The position numbers were made by a program, and so were the translations under genes. The notes below the pieces were generated by a model. That model was given only the letters and a program-made list of their open reading frames with translations, ran no database searches and was not told the DNA's origin. DNA of 64,000 nt from Halichoerus grypus. Lineage: Eukaryota; Chordata; Mammalia; Carnivora; Phocidae. Numbering within the stretch: position 1 is the first letter of the stretch; the number at the start of each line of letters is the position of its first letter. Positions 57,701 to 64,000 of the stretch are shown piece by piece. The DNA lies in contig NC_135722.1 in assembly GCF_964656455.1 (NCBI RefSeq), positions 86,485,313 to 86,549,312 of the forward strand, read 5' to 3'.

Positions 57701-58900
57701 AAGAATAAAAACTAAGGTTTCTCCATCCCACGTAAAGCTCTAGACCTACAACAGAGTTGAAACACAGAGGAAGGCAACTAGAAGCAGCTTTATCGCCCTG
57801 GCTCCTGCCCTGGGGCCATGTTAACCAAATACTAGGGGCTGATTGGCTCTAAGAGGTGGAGTGAGATGTCCATTCTGGTCGGATTCTGGGACTGGTGTGT
57901 GGAGCAGATTTTTCCACATGGGTTTGAACTCTGGGTATGAAGGGGGCCAAGCAAAGGCTTATACCCGTGCAGGGACCTAAGTGTATTTGAGATCTCACTT
58001 GAGCCCAGAGCTGTCGGCTTTGGCAGCACTGATGCAGTTTTGCAAGCCCTTCTGGGATGTCTTCCTCTGTGCTGATATCCAGACCCACACATCCGAACTC
58101 CAAACATTTGAATCAGAGTTACCAGGCAAAGCAAAAACCCTTGAAAATCCCAATGTACAAAACATTCTTGTCGGCCCCAGCAGCTAAGTTATGTGGAACT
58201 CTGGGGCAACCACTTGATGATTTGCTAGCGCTTTGTGACCGCCCACCCTAGTCACCAACATGCTAACTTGCTGAGGCGCTGGGCTGGGTAGCCACTGGTC
58301 CTCAGGGGGTCTTTCTGTCCCTACCATAGTTACGGCTACAACGACATTGTCACCATCCCGGCCGGTGCTACTAACATTGATGTGAAACAACGAAGCCACC
58401 CGGGGGTCCAGCATGACGGCAGCTACCTGGCGCTGAAGACGGCCGATGGGCAGTACCTGCTCAATGGAAACCTGGCCATCTCTGCCATAGAGCAGGACAT
58501 CTTGGTGAAGGGGACCATCCTTAAATACAGCGGTTCCATTGGCACCCTGGAGCGGCTGCAGAGCTTTCGGCCCCTGCCCGAGCCTCTGACCGTGCAGCTC
58601 CTGACTGTCCCTGGTGAGGTCTTTCCCCCCAAAGTCAAATATACCTTCTTCGTTCCAAATGACGTGAACTTCAGCACACAGAACAGCAAAGAGAGGGCGA
58701 CCACCAACGTCATCCAGCCCTTGCTCAATGCGCAGTGGGTCCTGGGGGACTGGTCTGAGTGCTCCAGCAGCTGCGGAGCTGGCCGGCAGCGGCGGACCGT
58801 GGAGTGCCGGGACCCCAACGGCCAGGCCTCCGCCACCTGCAGCGAGGCTCTGAAACCCGAGGACGCCAAGCCCTGTGGAAGCCAGCCGTGTCCTCTGTGA
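38917..58900 (+). CDS. ADAMTS8: ADAMTS8 (METH-2), secreted zinc metalloprotease, complete
   Basis: Join: 38917-39708, 47401-47640, 48689-48824, 49493-49660, 50655-50956, 53477-53660, 56104-56276, 56398-56573, 58330-58900; 2742 nt, 913 residues, all GT-AG and in frame. Order: leucine-rich signal peptide (about 1-27), prodomain with an acidic low-complexity segment (about 192-220), furin site RTKR (234-237) and mature start F238. The zinc motif [12 protein letters not shown] is at 387-398, with E388 catalytic. A disintegrin-like domain, central thrombospondin repeat (about 552-605), cysteine-rich domain with CGVCGG and spacer follow. A final thrombospondin repeat ends at CPL-stop. Known family role: extracellular protease with anti-angiogenic activity and weak aggrecanase activity. 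Human ADAMTS8 is about 889 residues (memory); the extra length here sits mostly in the acidic segment. Confidence 0.97.
42360..42560 (-). repeat. MIR fragment
   Basis: 'CAAGGTCACACAGCTAGTAA' followed by 'GCGGCAGGGCTGGGTCATGA' in minus orientation. Confidence 0.75.
43640..43870 (+). repeat. MIR, nearly full length
   Basis: From 'GTGTGGTGATTAAGAGCATA' to 'GTGCCTGGCACATAGTAGGT' and 'GCTCAATAAAGCG', plus orientation. Confidence 0.8.
46500..46690 (+). repeat. MIR fragment
   Basis: 'GAGCTGTGTGACCTTAGACA' and 'CTCATTTGTAAGACCGGGAT', plus orientation. Confidence 0.7.
47110..47345 (+). repeat. MIR fragment beside exon 2
   Basis: 'TTGGGATCTTGGGCCAGTTA' and 'GTGCAGAGCCCGGCACATGG', plus orientation; it ends just before the exon 2 polypyrimidine tract. 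Confidence 0.7.
47401..47640 (+). CDS. ADAMTS8: ADAMTS8 coding exon 2 (catalytic domain)
   Basis: 240 nt, exactly 80 codons, acceptor CGACAG|AAC, donor AGACAG|GTCTGT. Encodes [18 protein letters not shown] through [11 protein letters not shown]. The donor deviates from GTRAGT at positions +3 and +5, so it relies on a strong exonic CAG. ADAMTS15 carries the same segment fused to exon 1. Confidence 0.97.
48100..48265 (-). repeat. MIR fragment
   Basis: 'CCCATTTTACAACTCAGGAA' and 'ACTGAGGCATAGATTGCCCA', minus orientation. Confidence 0.7.
48416..48602 (+). mobile_element. SINEC carnivore SINE next to ADAMTS8 exon 3
   Basis: Starts GGGGCACCTGGGTGGCGCAG. Target-site duplication AAATTTTCCTTCA (48403-48415) and AAATTTCCTTCA (48602-48613). 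The right flank leaves about 75 bp to the exon 3 acceptor. Confidence 0.95.
48689..48824 (+). CDS. ADAMTS8: ADAMTS8 coding exon 3 (catalytic domain, first half of zinc motif)
   Basis: 136 nt, acceptor CAAGCAG|AAC, donor CTAG|GTAACA. Encodes [18 protein letters not shown] through TLAHEL. A SINE insertion ends only about 75 bp upstream of this exon. Confidence 0.97.
48825..49492 (+). other. ADAMTS8: ADAMTS8 intron 3
   Basis: 668 bp, splits the zinc-binding motif. No recognisable repeat. Confidence 0.9.
49493..49660 (+). CDS. ADAMTS8: ADAMTS8 coding exon 4 (catalytic domain, second half of zinc motif)
   Basis: 168 nt, acceptor CCCCAG|GG, donor CACG|GTAGGT. Encodes [19 protein letters not shown], the Met-turn area KHHMMAPLF, an NKT glycosylation sequon and LTELLDGGH. 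Confidence 0.97.
49661..50654 (+). other. ADAMTS8: ADAMTS8 intron 4, with a split L2 fossil
   Basis: 994 bp. About 49960-50165 and 50515-50610 both read as minus-orientation L2-type LINE ('GAACAGAGCTTGAAGGAATG', then 'GGAGGCCACTGGAGAGCTGA'). They are separated by about 350 bp of AT-rich DNA of unknown origin. The second piece ends about 45 bp before exon 5. Confidence 0.55.
50655..50956 (+). CDS. ADAMTS8: ADAMTS8 coding exon 5 (disintegrin-like domain)
   Basis: 302 nt, acceptor TCTCAG|GA, donor CCCAAG|GTGAGG. Encodes [15 protein letters not shown], then the cysteine-dense module with [34 protein letters not shown] and [14 protein letters not shown] and NGS are sequons. Confidence 0.97.
52462..53158 (-). 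mobile_element. MER20-like hAT-Charlie element split by a minisatellite
   Basis: Left part has 'CTTCTCAACCTCGGCACTAG' and 'AGACATTTGGGGTTGCATAA'. Right part has 'TTTAGCAGCACCCAACCTCT', 'ACTGTGACAACCAAAATGTC' and 'CATTGCCAAATGTCCCCAGA'. These are the two halves of the roughly 220-bp MER20 consensus (memory), in order, with the array between them. Confidence 0.75.
52537..53024. repeat. 14-bp minisatellite (about 35 units)
   Basis: Unit TGTTGGATGCTCAT with variants (TGTTGGATGTTCAC, TGTTGGAATCTCAT) and an 11-bp short form TGGATGCTCAT that recurs in a fixed context at least three times. No stop codon occurs in any plus frame of the unit, so long ORFs appear in all three frames; these are artefacts. 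Confidence 0.97.
53190..53345 (-). repeat. L2 LINE 3' end
   Basis: 'TTTCATTCAACAACTAATAC' and 'GGCAAGGCACTGTTTTAGAC' resemble the reverse complement of the L2 tail. Confidence 0.6.
53477..53660 (+). CDS. ADAMTS8: ADAMTS8 coding exon 6 (central thrombospondin type 1 repeat)
   Basis: 184 nt, acceptor TTGCAG|GCT, donor GATG|GTAATT. Encodes [20 protein letters not shown] and ends [15 protein letters not shown] fits C-mannosylation, CSRTCGG fits O-fucosylation. Confidence 0.97.
53661..56103 (+). other. ADAMTS8: ADAMTS8 intron 6
   Basis: 2.4 kb. L2-like piece (about 54655-54790, minus) and a MER5-like hAT fragment (about 55060-55190, 'GTCACCTGGGAAGCTTGTTG'). The rest is unassigned. Confidence 0.8.
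56104..56276 (+). CDS. ADAMTS8: ADAMTS8 coding exon 7 (cysteine-rich domain, first part)
   Basis: 173 nt, acceptor TTGTAG|GG, donor GCCAAG|GTAAGA. Encodes [40 protein letters not shown] and [11 protein letters not shown] is a sequon. Confidence 0.97.
56398..56573 (+). CDS. ADAMTS8: ADAMTS8 coding exon 8 (cysteine-rich domain, second part)
   Basis: 176 nt, acceptor CTGCAG|GTG, donor TCCAG|GTGAGT, phase 2. Encodes [20 protein letters not shown], then [14 protein letters not shown] and VSGSLNPS. Confidence 0.97.
56574..58329 (+). other. ADAMTS8: ADAMTS8 intron 8
   Basis: 1.76 kb, with a weak MIR-like piece (about 56620-56770) and a clear MIR (about 57110-57300, minus: 'CCCCATTTACAGATGAAGAA'). 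No exon seen. Confidence 0.85.
57110..57300 (-). repeat. MIR fragment
   Basis: 'CCCCATTTACAGATGAAGAA' and 'CTGAGGTCACACTGATAGTT', minus orientation. Confidence 0.7.
58330..58900 (+). CDS. ADAMTS8: ADAMTS8 coding exon 9 (spacer, C-terminal thrombospondin repeat, stop)
   Basis: 571 nt, acceptor CCATAG|TTA, stop TGA at 58898-58900. The spacer starts [18 protein letters not shown] and includes [18 protein letters not shown]. The last repeat, [16 protein letters not shown], ends CGSQPCPL. There is one C-terminal repeat, as expected for ADAMTS8, and no further module. Confidence 0.97.
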
Positions 58901-59425
58901 TCCCTGGGGGGGGGGGGGGGGCGGGGGGGCGGGGCCGGTCTCGTGCTCATGGACTCCGGGTGCTGGGGCGCAGACCGGAGTACCCACTGCGGTGACCCGA
59001 CCTATGGAGGCGGCATGGCCTACCCAGGCCTGCCATTGCCACAGCCACTCCAATTTGGCATGAATTCACGATGGGGAGACGAGAATGGGGACAACAGATC
59101 CTAAAGTCTACTATCCGGCGGGTTGGACCTAGTGCGGGTTCAGGTAGAGAGTATAGGTGAAAAGGTAAAAAAAATGCACTTATTGACCCAAACAGGAGAC
59201 CCAGCCTGTTTGCAAAGGACTAGCAGAGTGAAATGAAAAAAAATTTTTCCTGTTTGGTTTCCCCGATAAATAATCTACCTCAGAGGGGAAAAACATTAGT
59301 AAAAGAGAGGTGCAAAGTGGGGAGGTCGATGATGAATGTCAAAGCGCCATAGCTGCGCCCCCGAGCTGTCTTCAAAAATGAATGTGACTGTCCTCGGTAT
59401 TAAAATCCATCGCCTGCAGGGTTGC
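58901..59425 (+). other. ADAMTS8: ADAMTS8 3' UTR (end uncertain)
   Basis: Sequence after the stop. It opens with a 16-G run (58906-58921), then C, 7 G, C, 4 G. A candidate poly(A) signal ATTAAA is at 59399-59404; an AATAAA at 61358 is farther off. The true end needs RNA data. Confidence 0.45.
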
Positions 59426-59724
59426 AGAGTCGCAGGACTGTGGAGAGCCACGGGTTCTCAGGCTTCCACCTGCAGGGGTGGATCCATTTCAAGTATTTAT
59501 GCAAATGTGTCTCTGAACTAAAGTGTGATCTTGTGCCAATGCAGTGGTCTGAGCTGGTTCAGTATTTCTTTGGAAAGGGCAGAGGACCCAGAGCCCAAGG
59601 ACAGAGGCTAAAACTAGGTCAGCTGACCTTGAACACACCCAGGGAAGCTGGCACCTTGCCTCAGTCTCTCGGGCCTTCCTCCTGCTGAATCCGGCTCACT
59701 CGAGCAACTCTTCATTATAATCTA

Positions 59725-59925
59725 GATCAGTGGTTCCCAAACTCGACTGGGCATTAGGATCATCTAGAGGGATTCTTAAAATACGGATTGCTGGGCCCTA
59801 CCCCAAGAGTTTCTGATTCAGTGGGTTGCCGGGTGGGGGCGGGGGGCAGGGGGTCCTGAGAATCTGCATTTCTAGAAAGTTCCCAGGTGATGTGGAGCCT
59901 GCTGGTTTGAGAACCACTGCCCTAG
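59725..59925. mobile_element. MER5A-like hAT-Charlie element
   Basis: Ends CAGTGGTTCCCAAACT and GTTTGAGAACCACTG are inverted. Inside are 'ATTGCTGGGCCCTACCCCAA' and 'GAGTTTCTGATTCAGTGGGT'. Non-autonomous. A G-rich stretch (59832-59855) sits inside. Confidence 0.8.
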
Positions 59926-60204
59926 GGGAAATGTCTGACTCGGAGGTAACAGTGGCAATGTGATGCCTCTGGACTCATTATTCTTGAGGAAGACTATCCC
60001 ATTCCACTCTGCAAACGTCCCCATCCTCCCTTTGATATACCGACCAGCCAGAGATACCAGATTCTCTTAGGACCTGAGGAATGCTGAACTGTATCTAAGC
60101 ACCATCATCCCAACGACCTCAGCTCCTTCTCTTCATATCAAACTTTATCCCCACCTCACAACTCTTCTGGCCCCAACAACTTGCAATGGTCCCACTCAGC
60201 CCTT

Positions 60205-60435
60205 TCTTTCTTTTTTTTTTTTTTTTTTTGAGAGAGAATGCATGCACACATGCGCCTATGTGAGCCGGGGGTGGGCGGCGGAAGGAGCAGAGGGGGAGAG
60301 AGAGAGAATCTTAAGCAGACCCCACGCCCAGTGCAGAATCTGATGTGGGGCTCAATCGTAGGACCTTGAGATCATGACCTGAGCCGAAATCAAGAGTCGG
60401 ACACTTAACGGACTGAGCCATCCAGGCTCCCCCCA
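60205..60435 (-). mobile_element. SINEC carnivore SINE
   Basis: Minus orientation, long T tail, 'GGGGCTCAATCGTAGGACCT', end ACTGAGCCATCCAGGCTCC. Exact target-site duplication TCAGCCCTTTCT at 60196-60207 and 60436-60447. Confidence 0.95.
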
Positions 60436-63400
60436 TCAGCCCTTTCTACACAGAACTGCATTCCCCACTTGCCACCTGAAACCTACCTGAGAGCCCCCAA
60501 AATCCCATCTTCCAGTCCATATCTCCTCACCTCTTCCTGGCTCAGTCTTCCATATGGTCGTAGAGGAAATGTAGTGGAAAACGTAGTCATTGGTCACAAA
60601 TGGGTGACATAACAAGAGACATCAAGGACTGACATTCTAGTGAAAAGAAGGAACATATATACATTTACATCTTCCCTTTTTTATCATCTTTGACCCCTTT
60701 GTCCTTCTCTTTCACTTTCTCTCAAGACCCCTTCAAATAACTGGTGACCTGGGCAGAGAAGATGCTATATGGAGCCCTGGGGTGAATGAGGAAAAGGGGC
60801 CCTCTGGGAGGACTGGCCCTGAGGGCACGAGACAAAACAAAGCGGATTTCAGCCCCTACAGTGCCCTCAGCTGGTCGCTGCTGGTCGCCTCTGTTTGGTG
60901 CACAACTCTACACTGTGGCCTTCGACATGGAGTTGGCCACTTTTTCCCTGTCTGCTGACTCGTTAGTGAGTGGGAGGCCAGGCTTACCTAAACATAAACA
61001 AGCACACACACAGGCATGTTGAGGATGACTAGTGAAACCAGATTTTTCCTTGCTGTGCCCCAGTTTTGTTGAGACTGACGTATGTTTCTGCAACTCTTCA
61101 TCTCCTTCTGTTTCTCATTCTCCCCAAAATAACCAAGGCCAGGCGTGTCCCCCGTGAACTGCCCATATCAATCCAGCAGTGCTATCCCTACTGGCACAGC
61201 ATTTGCCCTGGAGTTCAGCTTGCGGCAGAACGGCTGATGTGCAAAGCAGAATGGAATCCAGCTTGGCTCTTCCTTGCTGTGTGGGCTCGGCCAGGCTCAC
61301 AGAATACATACTTGTTTGTGTCTGGAAATTCAACAGCTGCAGCGCAGGTACTCAGCAAATAAATCTGCAGAGAGAGACCACACCTATTTCCCCTGGCCAA
61401 CCTCGACCACTCTTTTAGCCCAGAGAAGGGAAGACTACATTTCCTCTGCTGAGAGTTTGCATTTTCCAGCTAGTACTAGCGTCCCCTAAAGTCCTTAAGG
61501 CCCTGACTCGACAGGTAACTGCAGCGGTCATTCATCTGGATCCTCCAAACACCTGCCAGAAATATCTCAGAGGTGGTACGTTAGGATCAAAGTTCACTTC
61601 TTTCATCCTCAGGATAAGTGAATCCTTGCCTGGGGTTTACTCTCTGCCCTTTATTCCCCTGTAGCTGACCAGAAGGATTTGTTCCAAAACTATGCAATAT
61701 TATTGCTCCCCAGCCCACTTTAGCAAACCATCCCCCTCCCAGGAACATGGTCCAGGGGTGATGGGACCATCTTCCCACTAGCTCCACGCCCCACATCTTG
61801 CCCCTCTGATGATGTTCACTAGGTTCTTCGTGTTTGGGCTTTTTAACCAAGTGGGCCCTCATAATAAGGACTGTCCCTCCTCCCAGGGTCTGAGTCTCCC
61901 CTGATTGAAGGAAAAGAGGCTCCTGAGCCCACGGCAATCTCTGCTCCACATGCTCTGCCTCAGATCACCAAGCTCCTTCGAAAAGCAGCCATGTCTCCTT
62001 CACTTTTGGGAATGAGGAATGGTTTGTGAGAGTGAACAGAAATATGGAATCTACCAATGAGAATCAGATGTAGTATTATCCTTAGGTTCCCAGATTTCTG
62101 CTGCCACAGCCCTATCCCTTCCTTGTGCCTCTTCGGTCAGTTGAAGCTCAATTACGGGATATAGAGCCAAAACAAAACATGAGGTAGGGTGAGCACGAGG
62201 AAGACGATGAAGGCAACATTTTAGGCAAGGTTAAGCTACCGTCCCCGACACCTGTCCTTCTCCGCCCTGACTCTGCTCTATGCAGAGTGGGAGGGAAGGC
62301 CCTAAGTAAAGAGAAGTGCATCCTCCTCGCCAGCATTCCCCACCCCAAGGCCTCGAGCAGGCGCGCCCATGGGCGCCAGGACAGAAGGCAGAGAAGGGGA
62401 GGGAGGCAGCCCCACTCCCGCCCTTGAGAACTATGAACGGGTTTGCTCACCTTTGGTGGCCCTTGGCTGCAGGACCGTATGTCTGTCTGTGAGAAAGCTC
62501 TCTTCTGGCACAGCGTATTTTCCTGTGGTCCTTCAAGAAAACTGCATGTGGAAGGTGAGAGAGAGAAGTCATTCACCTAAGCTGACATTCCTGCTGGTTC
62601 CATTTAGATCATCATGAAAGTGATATATTGTGGTCACGTTGGGCTCACATATGAAAAAATTCTCAGCAAGAGAAAATAACACACTGAAGGGGAAGTGAAT
62701 GTTGGAGCGCTGAGTGAGCAGAGTGCTTGGGTTGTGACCTCCATGCTCTCCCTGCCTCACTGCTACACATCAGCCCTCACCAGACACCTGTCCGCTTCCC
62801 AGGGTAAGCCTTGCCAACACCCTGGCAGGCTTATCACAATAGATGCGATCCCTTCACAGCCTGGCTCATTCTTCTTCAGGAGGTAGTTGGCCTCCCTTGC
62901 TTAAAATTGAGCCCACACCCCTCAAAAACTAAATTAAAGGGCTCCTCACAGACACTGCCCAAGTGTTGGGAAGAGAAAAGTGAGACCAAATGTAGAAGTC
63001 TGTTCTCAACCGTAGATGCGAGTGCAGGGAGAGAGAAATACAGGAGCTTTCAAAGCCACCTGTCTCTTTTAGAACATACTTTCCCTCAGGCCTTGGGCTG
63101 AGCGAGGAGACACAGGAAAATTCTGGCTAGTCTTCCATCCCCATGAGCTGCCCAGCCTACCCCTGGCAGACACACACTTGCCCCAGGAAAGGAGAGAGTA
63201 AAGAAGCCTTCCCCAGACCTCACCGTTCCTCATTCCAAACTTCTTGTAAGTCCCAGGGGCACTGGAAGAGTTTGTCCTTAGCCAAACACAACTTCCTGTT
63301 TCTAAGAAAGGGCAGGGGAAAAAAAAGTTGAAAGAGGTTTTGGACACTGGAGATTTCGAACTTCAGTAAACGCAAATGAATCAGACACATGTGGAAAAAA

Positions 63401-64000
63401 ATTCTCCAGAAGTAAGAAAAGATGGTGTGAATTCCCTTTGCTGGACCAGAAAGTGGGAAAGGGGTAGCTGAGGTAGGATGTACATCAGAGGCTGACAGAA
63501 GAGAGAAAAGCCATGTGAACGTTGGATCAGGGAGAGGGTCCCGGTGATGACAAGGGTCAATGCAGGCCCTCCCAAGGCCACATCCCCCACTTGCTTATTA
63601 CTCAGAACTTCTCCGCCTCTGAAGTCATAAATTTAAATATCCTACTACCAACCATGACCTCCTATCCTTCCAGATCTCTCACTGGCTCCCACTAAATTTA
63701 TTCTAGGGACCCCCGGATCCTTAACCACCTCCATATATACGCATTCCCCGGTCTTTATTTCTCCTTGGTCTCCCCTTCGTCTCTCCCTGTGGTGCTTACA
63801 CTCCGTGTTCCAGAACTCTCACCTCAGTCTTGCCAACAGCCCCAACTTCCTTGTCCCACTGACATTCTGTGGAAGTCAACAAGCAGAGCCTCACTCCAGA
63901 CACCCTCACCTCTTTGCCTCATGCTTATTATCATCATGCTAACAGCCTTGCTTCACACCACTGAGGGAAATCACATAGGTGCCACTATAAAATTATGGTC

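Larger units (their letters stand above)
59425..64000. other. Intergenic DNA downstream of ADAMTS8
   Basis: No gene supported. It contains a MER5-like hAT element (59725-59925) and a SINEC copy (60205-60435). From 60440 to 64000 I recognise no repeat family with confidence and no credible exon on either strand. Confidence 0.7.

Noticed and set aside
58184..59053. 289-codon minus-strand ORF opposite ADAMTS8 exon 9
   Set aside because: Antisense shadow of a conserved coding exon; no independent support.
1..64000. A novel mobile defence system, operon or biosynthetic cluster
   Set aside because: All coding evidence belongs to two known vertebrate protease genes and one ribosomal pseudogene. 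I see nothing that supports an undescribed multi-gene system.

Overview
This window is vertebrate nuclear DNA from a mammal of the order Carnivora. The evidence is spliced genes with GT-AG introns, CpG-island first exons, and eight tRNA-derived SINEs of the carnivore SINEC type (they carry the hallmark 'GCCTGGGTGGCTCAGT' or its reverse complement). The SINE body text (for example 'GGAGCCTGCTTCTCCCTCT' after a 'CTTGCTCAGCG'-type segment) looks more like bear, seal or mustelid copies than the canid-specific subfamily. That lineage call is inference.

The window holds two paralogous secreted metalloprotease genes arranged head to head. ADAMTS15 is on the minus strand. Its start codon is at 21357, and seven coding exons can be placed to single-base precision (21357-20401, 9041-8909, 8415-8248, 8013-7730, 2505-2328, 1323-1142, 1036-861). 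The final exon (spacer and C-terminal thrombospondin repeats) lies beyond the left edge. ADAMTS8 is on the plus strand and complete: nine coding exons from 38917 to the stop at 58900, 913 residues. The gap between the two start codons is about 17.6 kb and contains no protein-coding gene that I can support. The last 5 kb (59.4-64 kb) is also gene-free.

Both proteins have the same layout: signal peptide, prodomain, furin site, reprolysin-type zinc protease with a split HEXXHXXGXXHD motif, disintegrin-like domain, thrombospondin repeat, cysteine-rich domain and spacer. ADAMTS8 ends with one more thrombospondin repeat. Exon boundaries and phases match exon by exon between the genes, except that ADAMTS8 has one extra intron in the catalytic domain. 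This is what an inverted duplication of one ancestral gene would leave.

Non-coding content: a processed RPS24 pseudogene at 31.3-31.8 kb; a 5'-truncated L1 with target-site duplication and a nested SINE (14.6-15.35 kb); a Tigger-type DNA transposon with a nested SINE (17.4-18.0 kb); a long fossil CR1/L2-type LINE whose reverse-transcriptase motif A is still readable (4.0-6.2 kb); a MER20-like hAT element inside which a 14-bp minisatellite has grown to about 490 bp (52.5-53.0 kb); a GGAA-type array with a 52-bp higher-order period (32.1-32.4 kb); and many MIR and L2 fragments. Family names of ancient repeats are from memory of consensus sequences, not from a database search. I found no sign of an undescribed gene system. 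The findings are about gene-pair evolution, an expanded acidic segment in the ADAMTS8 prodomain, nested insertions and candidate regulatory DNA.
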